A DNA stretch of 64,000 bases from Pseudomonas sp. p1(2021b) (GTDB lineage Bacteria > Pseudomonadota > Gammaproteobacteria > Pseudomonadales > Pseudomonadaceae): positions 376,001 through 440,000 of the forward strand of contig NZ_CP083746.1 of assembly GCF_020151015.1 (NCBI RefSeq). Direction: 5' to 3'. Positions within the stretch are counted from its first letter, which is position 1. Each line of letters starts with the position of its first letter. The notes beneath the pieces are model-generated. The model saw only the letters and a program-made list of their open reading frames with translations, was not told the origin of the DNA and did not search any database. Positions 40,331 through 49,077 of this stretch are shown in pieces. Position numbers and translations under genes: made by a program.

Positions 40331-40960
40331 GTGATACGTGTGTTAGTGGCCGAAGACCACACCATTGTCCGCGAGGGCATCAAGCAGTTGATCGGCCTGG
40401 CCAAGGACATGCAGGTAGTGGGTGAGGCCGGCAATGGCGAACAGCTGCTCGAGGCCTTGCGCCAGGCGCCGTGTGAGGTGGTGTTGCTGGACATCTCCAT
40501 GCCAGGGGTGAACGGCCTGGAGGCGATCCCGCGGATCCGCGCGCTGCACAACCCGCCGGCGATCCTGATGCTGTCGATGCACGACGAAGCGCAGATGGCC
40601 GCCCGGGCACTCAAGGCCGGTGCCGCAGGCTACGCCACCAAGGACAGCGACCCGGCCCTGTTGCTGACCGCCATCCGCCGGGTGGCCAGCGGTGGGCGCT
40701 ATATCGACCCGGCCCTGGCCGATCGCATGGTCTTCGAGGTTGGCCTGACCGAGACCCGGCCGCTGCACACGCTGTTGTCGGAGCGCGAGTTCTCGGTGTT
40801 CGAGCGCCTGGCCCAGGGCGCCAATGTCAATGACATCGCCCAGCAGCTGGCGCTGTCGAGCAAGACCATCAGTACCCACAAGGCGCGGCTGATGCAGAAG
40901 CTCAAGGTCAATTCGCTGGCGGAGTTGGTGAAGTACGCCATGGAGCACAAGTTGGTCTGA
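40331..40960 (+). CDS. NarL/LuxR-type response regulator
   Basis: The GTG at 40331 gives 209 aa. The receiver domain has the phosphoacceptor Asp54 (VVLLDISMPGVNG) and Lys near 102 (YATKDSD). The C-terminal helix-turn-helix of the LuxR type is LSEREFSVFERLAQGANVND to SSKTISTHKARLMQKL. It is the partner of the kinase just upstream, with 12 bp between the genes. Confidence 0.95.
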   Translation: MIRVLVAEDHTIVREGIKQLIGLAKDMQVVGEAGNGEQLLEALRQAPCEVVLLDISMPGVNGLEAIPRIRALHNPPAILMLSMHDEAQMAARALKAGAAGYATKDSDPALLLTAIRRVASGGRYIDPALADRMVFEVGLTETRPLHTLLSEREFSVFERLAQGANVNDIAQQLALSSKTISTHKARLMQKLKVNSLAELVKYAMEHKLV

Positions 40961-41036
40961 TTACGACATCTCTGCCCAGGGCAGCGCAGTTTCCTGTGGG
41001 AAATCATCCAGCCCTGCGTAGAGACCAGCCCCTGGG

Positions 41037-41130
41037 TGAGCGGGCTTGTCCCGCGATTGGGCCTGGCCCGATATCACCATCGGCTGGCAAGGGCTTCGCC
41101 CTTGATCGCGGGGCAAGCCCGCTCCTACAA
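41037..41130. repeat. REPIN in the 376-bp gap upstream of potA
   Basis: GAGCGGGCTTGTCCCGCGAT (41038) and its inverted counterpart ATCGCGGGGCAAGCCCGCTC (41105) flank about 50 bp. The rest of the gap 40961-41336 has no coding gene I can support; the transporter promoter should lie in 41140-41330. Confidence 0.7.
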
Positions 41131-41336
41131 AGAGCCCGCCGACATCAGACCGTTATGCGTGGCGCGGGCCGTTCGGGGCCGAAATGTCTTTATCCGAATG
41201 CGTCATGCGTGTAGGGCGATCCCTACAACAAATCTTCCATTCGGATGATGGCATTTTCTCAGCACCCCCGATTTCCGGAGCCTTGCACCTGCTCTACGCT
41301 TTGCCTACGCAGTCATTCCAACAAGAAGGTGCAGGC

Positions 41337-42455
41337 ATGAGCGAGGCGAATTCGAACGCTGGCGAGACACTGGTCAGCTTCCGCGGTGTACAGAAGAGCT
41401 ACGATGGCGAATCGCTGATCGTCAAGGACCTCAACCTGGACATCCGCAAGGGCGAGTTCCTCACCTTGCTCGGCCCGTCCGGCTCGGGCAAGACCACCAG
41501 CCTGATGATGCTCGCCGGTTTCGAGACCCCCACCGCCGGTGAGATCCAGCTGGCCGGGCGTTCGATCAACAACGTGCCGCCGCACAAGCGCGACATCGGC
41601 ATGGTGTTCCAGAACTACGCGCTGTTCCCGCACATGACCGTGGCGGAGAACCTGGCCTTCCCCCTGAGCGTGCGCAACCTCAGCAAGACCGACATCAGCG
41701 AGCGGGTCAAGCGGGTGCTGGCCATGGTCCAGCTCGACGCGTTCGCCAAGCGCTACCCAGGCCAGCTTTCCGGTGGCCAGCAGCAGCGTGTGGCCCTGGC
41801 CCGTGCCCTGGTGTTCGAGCCCCAGCTGGTGTTGATGGACGAGCCGCTCGGCGCCCTCGACAAGCAACTGCGCGAACACATGCAGATGGAGATCAAGCAC
41901 ATCCACCAGCGCCTGGGCGTGACCGTGGTGTACGTGACCCACGACCAGGGCGAGGCGCTGACCATGTCCGACCGGGTGGCGGTGTTCCACCAGGGCGAGA
42001 TCCAGCAGATCGCCGACCCGCGCACCCTCTACGAAGAACCACGCAACACCTTCGTCGCCAACTTCATCGGCGAGAACAACCGTTTGAACGGCACCTTGCT
42101 GATGCGCGACGGTGATCGCTGCCAGGTCCAGCTGCCCCGTGGGGAGCGGGTCGAGGCCCTGGCGGTGAATGTCGGCCAGGCCGGTGAGCCGGTGACCTTG
42201 TCGATCCGCCCCGAGCGCGTGCGCCTCAATGGCCACAGCGAACGCTGCGTCAATCGCTTCTCCGGGCGAGTCGCCGAGTTCATCTACCTGGGCGACCACG
42301 TGCGGGTGCGCCTGGAGGTGTGCGGCAAGGGCGACTTCTTCGTGAAGCAGCCGATCGCCGAACTCGACCCGGCCCTGGCCGTGGGCGACGTGGTACCGCT
42401 TGGCTGGGAGGTGGAGCACGCCCGCGCGCTCGATCCGATTGCCGAAGCCCATTGA
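41337..42455 (+). CDS. potA: Polyamine-type ABC transporter ATPase
   Basis: The start [20 protein letters not shown] (41337), after AAGAAGGTG, gives 372 aa. It has Walker [10 protein letters not shown] (about 44-52), the signature [15 protein letters not shown] (about 140-154), Walker [13 protein letters not shown] (about 160-171) and a C-terminal TOBE domain. It powers import with the solute-binding protein and two permeases that follow. Substrate putrescine/spermidine by family; not proven here. Confidence 0.94.
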   Translation: MSEANSNAGETLVSFRGVQKSYDGESLIVKDLNLDIRKGEFLTLLGPSGSGKTTSLMMLAGFETPTAGEIQLAGRSINNVPPHKRDIGMVFQNYALFPHMTVAENLAFPLSVRNLSKTDISERVKRVLAMVQLDAFAKRYPGQLSGGQQQRVALARALVFEPQLVLMDEPLGALDKQLREHMQMEIKHIHQRLGVTVVYVTHDQGEALTMSDRVAVFHQGEIQQIADPRTLYEEPRNTFVANFIGENNRLNGTLLMRDGDRCQVQLPRGERVEALAVNVGQAGEPVTLSIRPERVRLNGHSERCVNRFSGRVAEFIYLGDHVRVRLEVCGKGDFFVKQPIAELDPALAVGDVVPLGWEVEHARALDPIAEAH

Positions 42456-42488
42456 AGGTTTGCTTCACCAACCCTGAACTGTGGAGAG

Positions 42489-42496
42489 AACAATAA
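42489..42496 (+). promoter_or_regulatory. Candidate Crc/Hfq catabolite repression motif
   Basis: AACAATAA lies between the GGAGAG ribosome site and the ATG of the solute-binding protein gene, overlapping the A of the ATG. It fits the AAnAAnAA motif bound by Hfq with Crc in Pseudomonas mRNAs. Binding is inferred from motif and position. Confidence 0.5.
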
Positions 42497-43530
42497 TGCA
42501 CAAGCAGTTGAAACTGACCGCCCTGGCCCTCGGCCTGTTCGTCGCCGGACAAGCCCTGGCCGCGGACCTGACCGTGGTGTCCTTCGGCGGCGCGAACAAG
42601 GCCGCCCAGGTCAAGGCGTTCTACGAGCCATGGGAGAAGGCGGGCAAGGGCAAGATCGTCGCTGGCGAGTACAACGGCGAAATGGCCAAGGTCAAGGCCA
42701 TGGTCGACACCAACAGTGTGTCCTGGAACCTGGTGGAAGTGGAGTCGCCGGAGCTGGCCCGCGGTTGCGACGAGGGCATGTTCGAAGAACTCGACCCGGC
42801 GCTGTTCGGCGACGAGGCCGATTACGTGCCGGGCGCCATCCAGCCCTGCGGTGTAGGCTTCTTCGTCTGGTCCACCGTGCTGGCCTACAACGCCGACAAG
42901 CTCAAGACCGCCCCGACCAGCTGGGCCGATTTCTGGGACACCAAGCAGTTCCCGGGCAAGCGCGGCCTGCGCAAGGGCGCCAAGTACACCCTCGAATTCG
43001 CCCTGATGGCCGACGGTGTGGCACCGAAGGACGTGTACAAGGTCCTGGCCACCAAAGAGGGCCAGGACCGCGCCTTCAAGAAACTCGACCAGATCAAGCC
43101 GAGCATCCAGTGGTGGGAAGCCGGTGCCCAGCCGCCCCAATACCTGGCCTCGGGTGACGTGGTCATGAGTTCGGCCTACAACGGCCGGATCGCGGCGGTG
43201 CAGAAGGAAAGCAACCTCAAGGTGGTGTGGAACGGCGGTATCTACGACTTCGACGCCTGGGCCATCCCGAAAGGCGCGAAGGATGTCGAAGAGGCGAAGA
43301 AATTCATCGCCTTCAGCGTGCAGCCCGAGCAGCAGAAGACCTACTCCGAGAACATTGCCTACGGCCCGGCCAACGCCAAGGCGGTCAGTCTGCTGGCGGA
43401 CGCGGTGAAGAAGGACATGCCGACCACGCCTGAGAACATCGCCAACCAGGTGCAGATCGACGTGGCCTTCTGGGCCGACAACAGCGAGCAGTTGGAGCAA
43501 CGCTTCAACGCCTGGGCGGCGAAGAAGTAA
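42496..43530 (+). CDS. potD: Polyamine-type ABC transporter periplasmic binding protein
   Basis: MHKQLKLTALALGLFVAGQA begins at 42496 after GGAGAG; it gives 344 aa with a signal peptide ending at ALAADL. The mature protein resembles PotD/PotF family (family 1/PotD) binding proteins (LTVVSFGGANKAAQVKAFYE, PAQYLASGDVVMSSAYNGR). It delivers the substrate to the two permeases downstream. The ligand may be a polyamine or another amine. Confidence 0.92.
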   Translation: MHKQLKLTALALGLFVAGQALAADLTVVSFGGANKAAQVKAFYEPWEKAGKGKIVAGEYNGEMAKVKAMVDTNSVSWNLVEVESPELARGCDEGMFEELDPALFGDEADYVPGAIQPCGVGFFVWSTVLAYNADKLKTAPTSWADFWDTKQFPGKRGLRKGAKYTLEFALMADGVAPKDVYKVLATKEGQDRAFKKLDQIKPSIQWWEAGAQPPQYLASGDVVMSSAYNGRIAAVQKESNLKVVWNGGIYDFDAWAIPKGAKDVEEAKKFIAFSVQPEQQKTYSENIAYGPANAKAVSLLADAVKKDMPTTPENIANQVQIDVAFWADNSEQLEQRFNAWAAKK

Positions 43531-43596
43531 GCCGCGTTGACGGAGCGCCGGCCATCGCGCCGGCGCTCATCGTTCCCCAGATTTTCGGAGTTCGCC

Positions 43597-44844
43597 ATGG
43601 CCATTGCAGTGCCCCTGAACGAAGGCGCAGGTAAAAGCCTCAAGCAGCGCCTCAAGCATGCCGAGCGCGTCAATCGCTGGAAGGCGCAGGCGTTGATCGC
43701 GCCGCTGGCGCTGTTCCTCTTGCTGGTGTTCTTGGTGCCGATCGCTGCGCTGTTGTACAAGAGCGTCGGCAACCCAGAGGTGGTGAACGGCCTGCCGCGT
43801 ACCGTCGAGGCCATCGCCCAGTGGGATGGCAAGGGCCTGCCGGGCGAGGACGTGTACAAGGTGCTCAGCGAGGACCTGGCCGAGTCGCGCAAGAAGCAGA
43901 CCCTGGGCGATCTTTCCAAACGCCTGAACATGGAGCTGGCTGGCTACCGCAGCCTGCTGGCCAAGACTGCCCGGGCCTTGCCGTTCAAGGCCGAGCCCGC
44001 CTCCTACAAGGACGCCCTGCAGGCGCTCGACGAGCGTTGGGGCGACCCGGCCTACTGGCAGGCGATCCGCCGCAACACCAGCACGGTCACGCCGTTCTAC
44101 CTGCTGGCGGCACTGGATCACCGCATCGATGACCTGGGCGAGGTGGCCAAGGCGACCCCTGACCAGGCCATCTACCTGGACATCTTCACCCGTACCCTGT
44201 GGATGGGCGTGGTGATCACCGCGATCTGCCTGGTGCTGGCCTACCCATTGGCCTACTTGCTGGCCAACCTGCCGACCCGGCAGAGCAACCTGCTGATGAT
44301 CCTGGTGTTGCTGCCGTTCTGGACGTCCATCCTGGTAAGGGTAGCGGCCTGGATCGTGCTGCTGCAGTCGGGCGGCCTGATCAACAGCGCACTGATGGCC
44401 ATGGGCATCATCGATGAGCCGCTGGAGCTGGTGTTCAACCGGACCGGCGTCTACATCTCGATGGTCCATATCCTGCTGCCCTTCATGATCCTGCCGCTGT
44501 ACAGCGTGATGAAGGGGATTTCGCCCAGCTACATGCGTGCAGCGATTTCCCTGGGTTGCCATCCGTTCGCCAGCTTCTGGCGGGTGTACTTCCCGCAGAC
44601 CTACGCCGGTGTCGGTGCCGGTTGCCTGCTGGTGTTCATCCTGGCCATCGGCTACTACATCACCCCGGCATTGCTGGGCAGCCCGAACGACCAGATGGTC
44701 AGCTACTTCGTCGCCTTCTATACCAACACCAGCATCAACTGGGGCATGGCCACCGCGCTGGGTGGGCTGTTGCTGCTGGCGACCGTGCTGCTGTACCTGA
44801 TCTATAGCTGGCTGGTCGGTGCCAGCCGCCTGCGCCTGAGCTGA
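43597..44844 (+). CDS. potB: Polyamine-type ABC transporter permease, first subunit
   Basis: MAIAVPLNEGAGKSLKQRLK (43597) follows GGAG; the frame upstream is not needed. It gives 415 aa, about 100 residues longer than E. coli PotH. One membrane helix lies at about 33-55, then a soluble region of about 140 residues to about 200, then five helices with the EAA-type loop AAISLGCHPFASFWRVYFPQ (about 310-330). It pairs with the next permease. Confidence 0.93.
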   Translation: MAIAVPLNEGAGKSLKQRLKHAERVNRWKAQALIAPLALFLLLVFLVPIAALLYKSVGNPEVVNGLPRTVEAIAQWDGKGLPGEDVYKVLSEDLAESRKKQTLGDLSKRLNMELAGYRSLLAKTARALPFKAEPASYKDALQALDERWGDPAYWQAIRRNTSTVTPFYLLAALDHRIDDLGEVAKATPDQAIYLDIFTRTLWMGVVITAICLVLAYPLAYLLANLPTRQSNLLMILVLLPFWTSILVRVAAWIVLLQSGGLINSALMAMGIIDEPLELVFNRTGVYISMVHILLPFMILPLYSVMKGISPSYMRAAISLGCHPFASFWRVYFPQTYAGVGAGCLLVFILAIGYYITPALLGSPNDQMVSYFVAFYTNTSINWGMATALGGLLLLATVLLYLIYSWLVGASRLRLS

Positions 44845-44856
44845 GGAGCCCTTGTC

Positions 44857-45684
44857 ATGCTGAGCCCTTACATGTCGCCCGTGGAGCGGGTCTGGTTCTA
44901 CAGCCTGCGCATCCTCTGTGGCCTGATCCTGTTGTTCCTGGTGCTCCCGGTGCTGGTGATCGTGCCGCTGTCCTTCAACAGCGGCAGCTTCCTGGTGTAT
45001 CCGCTGCAGGGCTTTTCGCTGCAGTGGTACCAGGACTTCTTCGCCTCGGCCGAATGGATGCGGGCGTTGAAGAACAGCATCATCGTCGCGCCGGCCGCCA
45101 CCGTGCTGGCGATGATCTTCGGTACCCTGGCCGCCATCGGCCTGACCCGCGGGGACTTCCCGGGCAAATCGCTGGTGATGGCCCTGGTGATTTCGCCCAT
45201 GGTGGTGCCGGTGGTGATCATCGGCGTGGCCAGCTACCTGTTCTTTGCCCCGCTGGGCATGGGCAACAGCTTCATTTCGTTGATCCTGGTGCATGCAGTG
45301 CTGGGCGTGCCGTTCGTCATCATCACCGTGTCGGCGACCTTGCAGGGCTTCAACTACAACCTGGTGCGGGCGGCGGCCAGCCTAGGCGCCTCGCCGCTGC
45401 TGACCTTCCGTCGGGTGACCTTGCCGCTGATCGCCCCGGGGGTGATCTCGGGGGCGCTGTTCGCCTTCGCCACTTCGTTCGACGAAGTGGTGGTGACGCT
45501 GTTCCTCGCCGGCCCCGAGCAGGCGACCCTGCCACGGCAGATGTTCAGCGGCATCCGCGAGAACCTGAGCCCGACCATCGCTGCAGCGGCGACCTTGCTG
45601 ATCGCATTCTCGGTGATCCTGCTGCTGACCCTGGAATGGTTGCGCGGGCGTAGCGAGAAGTTGCGGACCCAGCAGCCCGCCTGA
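44857..45684 (+). CDS. potC: Polyamine-type ABC transporter permease, second subunit
   Basis: The 275-aa protein has six membrane helices and the EAA loop [20 protein letters not shown] (about 169-188). GAGGAG lies upstream. It is the last gene of the four-gene transporter and ends next to a REPIN. Confidence 0.93.
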   Translation: MLSPYMSPVERVWFYSLRILCGLILLFLVLPVLVIVPLSFNSGSFLVYPLQGFSLQWYQDFFASAEWMRALKNSIIVAPAATVLAMIFGTLAAIGLTRGDFPGKSLVMALVISPMVVPVVIIGVASYLFFAPLGMGNSFISLILVHAVLGVPFVIITVSATLQGFNYNLVRAAASLGASPLLTFRRVTLPLIAPGVISGALFAFATSFDEVVVTLFLAGPEQATLPRQMFSGIRENLSPTIAAAATLLIAFSVILLLTLEWLRGRSEKLRTQQPA

Positions 45685-45705
45685 TCGTGGGTATCGACAC
45701 CGAAC

Positions 45706-45782
45706 TTGTGGGAGCGGGCTTGCCCCGCGATTGCGGCAGTGAAGCCAACATCGCAATCGCGGGACAAGCCCGCTCCTACAGG
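45706..45782. repeat. REPIN downstream of the transporter genes
   Basis: TTGTGGGAGCGGGCTTGCCC and GGGACAAGCCCGCTCCTACA lie inverted about 30 bp apart, between the last permease and rpe. Confidence 0.8.
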
Positions 45783-45880
45783 TTCGGTGCTGGCGAGCGA
45801 TCGAATTGATACCAATCAGCCCTGATCCGCCTCCCTGAGTTACAATGCGCGCCACCGTGATTTCTGCCAACAGGTGCGCC

Positions 45881-46555
45881 ATGCAGCCCTACGCTATTGC
45901 CCCCTCCATCCTCTCCGCCGATTTCGCCCGCCTGGGCGAGGACGTCGACAAGGTACTGGCCGCCGGGGCCGACATCGTCCACTTCGATGTGATGGACAAC
46001 CACTACGTACCCAACCTGACCATCGGCCCGATGGTCTGCAGCGCCCTGCGCAAGTACGGCGTGACCGCACCGATCGACGTGCACCTGATGGTCAGCCCGG
46101 TCGATCGCATCATCGGTGACTTCATCGAGGCTGGCGCCACCTACATCACCTTCCACCCGGAAGCCTCCCAGCACATCGACCGCTCCTTGCAACTGATCCG
46201 CGACGGTGGCTGCAAGGCCGGCCTGGTGTTCAACCCGGCTACCAGCCTGGATGCGCTGAAATACGTGATGGACAAGGTCGACATGGTCCTGCTGATGAGC
46301 GTCAACCCAGGGTTCGGCGGGCAGAAGTTCATCCCCGGCACCCTCGACAAGCTGCGCGAAGCCCGCGCACTGATCGACGCCAGCGGCCGCGATATCCGCC
46401 TGGAGATCGATGGCGGCGTCAACGTCAACAACATTCGTGAGATCGCTGCCGCCGGTGCCGATACTTTCGTGGCCGGTTCGGCGATCTTCAATGCGCCGGA
46501 CTACCAGGAAGTCATCGCCAAGATGCGCGCCGAGCTGGCCCAGGCTCGCCCATGA
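45881..46555 (+). CDS. rpe: Ribulose-phosphate 3-epimerase
   Basis: Rpe interconverts ribulose-5-phosphate and xylulose-5-phosphate in the pentose phosphate pathway. The start [20 protein letters not shown] (45881) gives 224 aa. It has the family segments [18 protein letters not shown] and [16 protein letters not shown] with metal-binding His and Asp. It overlaps gph by 4 bp (ATGA), and rpe-gph-trpE order is conserved in related bacteria. Confidence 0.97.
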   Translation: MQPYAIAPSILSADFARLGEDVDKVLAAGADIVHFDVMDNHYVPNLTIGPMVCSALRKYGVTAPIDVHLMVSPVDRIIGDFIEAGATYITFHPEASQHIDRSLQLIRDGGCKAGLVFNPATSLDALKYVMDKVDMVLLMSVNPGFGGQKFIPGTLDKLREARALIDASGRDIRLEIDGGVNVNNIREIAAAGADTFVAGSAIFNAPDYQEVIAKMRAELAQARP

Positions 46556-47370
46556 GCGGCTTCGAGCAGCTGTTCCCGGGAGCGCTGCCCAGGTTGGTGA
46601 TGTTCGATCTGGATGGCACCCTGATCGATTCGGTCCCTGACCTGGCTGCCGCCGTGGATCGTATGCTGCTCCAGTTGGGGCGCCCGCCCGCGGGCCTGGA
46701 GGCCGTGCGCCACTGGGTCGGCAACGGCGCCCAGGTCCTGGTCCGGCGTGCCCTGGCCGGTGGGCTGGACTACGATGCGGTCGACGACGAGCTGGCCGAA
46801 CAGGGCCTGGCCCTGTTCATGGAAGCCTATGGCCAAAGCCACGACCTGACGGTGGTCTACCCTGGGGTGCGCGATACCCTGCGCTGGTTGCGCAAGCAGG
46901 GTGTGGAGATGGCGCTGATCACCAACAAGCCCGAGCGCTTCGTCGGTCCGTTGCTGGACCAGATGAAGATCGGCCGCTATTTCCGCTGGATCATCGGCGG
47001 CGATACCCTGCCACAGAAAAAGCCCGACCCGGCTGCGCTGCTGTTCGTCATGAAGATGGCCGGCGTACGCCCCGAGCAGTCACTGTTCGTGGGGGACTCG
47101 CGCAGCGATGTACTGGCGGCCAAGGCGGCCGGGGTCAAGTGCGTGGGGCTGACCTACGGCTACAACCATGGGCGTCCGATCCATGAAGAATCGCCCAGCC
47201 TGGTCATCGACGACCTGCGTGCCCTGTTGCCAGGTTGCTTACTCCCGGCCACTGGGATAACGTTGGCGGACCTTCAGGCCTCACAAGACAGAGAGTCCAC
47301 CGTGGCGGTTACCGGCAAATTCTGGATGAAAGTCATCAAGGCCTTGGCCCGTTGGCGCTGGCGCGCCTGA
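46552..47370 (+). CDS. gph: Phosphoglycolate phosphatase Gph
   Basis: Gph removes phosphate from 2-phosphoglycolate. The 272-aa HAD protein has the nucleophile motif [20 protein letters not shown] (about 16-35), motif II ITNKPE and the metal-binding GDSRSDV (about 183-189). The catalytic fold ends by about residue 225, and the last 22 or so residues ([20 protein letters not shown] and RA) match the leader peptide in front of trpE. This tail is in frame with gph and there is no earlier stop, so gph carries the leader at its C-terminus. Confidence 0.95.
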   Translation: MSGFEQLFPGALPRLVMFDLDGTLIDSVPDLAAAVDRMLLQLGRPPAGLEAVRHWVGNGAQVLVRRALAGGLDYDAVDDELAEQGLALFMEAYGQSHDLTVVYPGVRDTLRWLRKQGVEMALITNKPERFVGPLLDQMKIGRYFRWIIGGDTLPQKKPDPAALLFVMKMAGVRPEQSLFVGDSRSDVLAAKAAGVKCVGLTYGYNHGRPIHEESPSLVIDDLRALLPGCLLPATGITLADLQASQDRESTVAVTGKFWMKVIKALARWRWRA

Positions 47371-47440
47371 CTCCTGCCCGCCGGCGCCTGCCGGCCCGTC
47401 CGCTTGCCCGACCCTATTGCTGCTTGCCACGAGGCTACCC
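47302..47440 (+). promoter_or_regulatory. trpE leader peptide region (tryptophan attenuation)
   Basis: [14 protein letters not shown] (47326-47370, stop TGA) has two Trp codons close together, with a third Trp (FW) just before the ATG. An in-frame GTG at 47302 has GAGAG before it. The same peptide with few changes precedes trpG. P. putida trpE and trpGDC are known to be controlled by attenuation. After the stop, GCCGGCGCCTGCCGGC can fold, but I see no T tract, so the terminator of the attenuator is not clear. Confidence 0.75.
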
Positions 47441-48922
47441 ATGACCCGCGAAGAATTCCTGCGCCTGGCCGCTGCCGGCTATAACCGCATTCCCCTGGCC
47501 TGTGAAACCCTGGCCGACTTCGACACGCCGCTGTCGATCTACCTGAAGCTGGCCGACCAACCCAATTCCTACCTGCTCGAGTCTGTGCAGGGCGGCGAGA
47601 AGTGGGGCCGTTACTCGATGATCGGCCTGCCGTCGCGCACTGTGCTGCGGGTGCATGGCTACCAGGCGAGCATCCTGCAGGATGGCGAGCAGGTGGAAAG
47701 CCACGAGGTGGAAGACCCTCTGGCCTTCGTCGAGGCCTTCAAGGACCGCTACAAGGTGGCCGACATTCCGGGCCTGCCGCGTTTCAACGGCGGCCTGGTC
47801 GGTTACTTCGGCTATGACTGCGTGCGCTATGTGGAAAAGCGCCTGGGGGCGTGCCCGAACCCGGACCCGCTGGGTGTGCCGGATATCCTGCTGATGGTCT
47901 CCGACGCTGTGGTGGTGTTCGACAACCTGGCCGGCAAGATGCACGCCATCGTGCTGGTCGACCCGGCCCAGGAGCAGGCCTACGAACAGGGTCAGGCCCG
48001 CTTGCAGGGCCTGCTGGCCAAGCTGCGCGAGCCGATCACCCCGCGCCGCGGCCTGGACCTGAGCGGCCCGCTCGCCGCGGAGCCGGCGTTTCGCTCCAGC
48101 TATACCCGCGAGGACTACGAGAATGCGGTGGGGCGCATCAAGGAATACATCCTGGCCGGCGACTGCATGCAGGTGGTGCCGTCCCAGCGTATGTCCATCG
48201 ACTTCAAGGCCGCGCCGATCGACCTGTACCGTGCCTTGCGTTGCTTCAACCCGACGCCGTACATGTACTTCTTCAACTTCGGCGACTTCCATGTGGTCGG
48301 CAGCTCCCCCGAGGTGCTGGTACGGGTCGAGGACAACCTGGTCACCGTGCGGCCGATCGCCGGTACCCGCCCGCGTGGCGCGACCGAGGAAGCCGACCGG
48401 GCGCTGGAAGATGATCTGTTGTCCGACGACAAGGAAATTGCCGAGCACCTGATGCTCATCGACCTGGGGCGCAACGATGTGGGGCGGGTGTCGTCCACTG
48501 GCAGCGTGCGCCTGACCGAGAAGATGGTTATCGAGCGCTACTCCAACGTCATGCACATCGTTTCCAACGTCACCGGCCAACTGCGCGAAGGGCTGACCGC
48601 GATGGATGCGCTGCGTGCGATTCTGCCGGCCGGGACCTTGTCGGGGGCGCCGAAGATCCGCGCGATGGAGATCATCGACGAGCTGGAGCCGGTCAAGCGT
48701 GGCGTCTACGGAGGCGCGGTGGGCTATTTTGCCTGGAATGGCAACATGGATACCGCCATCGCCATCCGCACTGCGGTGATCAAGGACGGCGAGCTGCATG
48801 TGCAGGCCGGTGGTGGCATCGTGGCCGACTCGGTGCCAGCGTTGGAGTGGGAAGAAACCATCAACAAGCGCCGGGCGATGTTCCGCGCGGTGGCCCTGGC
48901 GGAGCAGACGCCACAAGCCTGA
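47441..48922 (+). CDS. trpE: Anthranilate synthase component I
   Basis: TrpE makes anthranilate from chorismate and ammonia, the first committed step to tryptophan. The start [20 protein letters not shown] (47441) with GAGG upstream gives 493 aa. It has the feedback-site [15 protein letters not shown] (about 45-60), [20 protein letters not shown] and the C-terminal chorismate-binding motif with [12 protein letters not shown] and [24 protein letters not shown] segments. It ends at a strong terminator. Its partner trpG lies 2.4 kb away beyond estP. Confidence 0.98.
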   Translation: MTREEFLRLAAAGYNRIPLACETLADFDTPLSIYLKLADQPNSYLLESVQGGEKWGRYSMIGLPSRTVLRVHGYQASILQDGEQVESHEVEDPLAFVEAFKDRYKVADIPGLPRFNGGLVGYFGYDCVRYVEKRLGACPNPDPLGVPDILLMVSDAVVVFDNLAGKMHAIVLVDPAQEQAYEQGQARLQGLLAKLREPITPRRGLDLSGPLAAEPAFRSSYTREDYENAVGRIKEYILAGDCMQVVPSQRMSIDFKAAPIDLYRALRCFNPTPYMYFFNFGDFHVVGSSPEVLVRVEDNLVTVRPIAGTRPRGATEEADRALEDDLLSDDKEIAEHLMLIDLGRNDVGRVSSTGSVRLTEKMVIERYSNVMHIVSNVTGQLREGLTAMDALRAILPAGTLSGAPKIRAMEIIDELEPVKRGVYGGAVGYFAWNGNMDTAIAIRTAVIKDGELHVQAGGGIVADSVPALEWEETINKRRAMFRAVALAEQTPQA

Positions 48923-48939
48923 TGGACCTTGCATGATTG

Positions 48940-48970
48940 AACGGCGCCGGAAGGGCGCCGTTTCTTTTTG
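48940..48970 (+). terminator. trpE rho-independent terminator
   Basis: AACGGCGCC-GGAAG-GGCGCCGTT is followed by TCTTTTTG. Confidence 0.85.
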
Positions 48971-48984
48971 GGGCTGCCTGGCAG

Positions 48985-49059
48985 CCCATCGCGGGACAAG
49001 CCCGCACCTACAGCGTCAGCGGCGGCCTTTGTAGGAGCGGGCTTGCCCCGCGATGGGCC
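48985..49059. repeat. REPIN between trpE and estP
   Basis: CCCATCGCGGGACAAGCCCG and CGGGCTTGCCCCGCGATGGG lie inverted about 35 bp apart, ending just before the estP stop codon. Confidence 0.8.
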
Positions 49060-49077
49060 GCACTGCGGCCCCTGCGT

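Noticed and set aside
43567..45294. 575-aa open frame on the minus strand over the permease genes
   Set aside because: His/Gln-rich low-complexity translation antisense to two conserved permeases.
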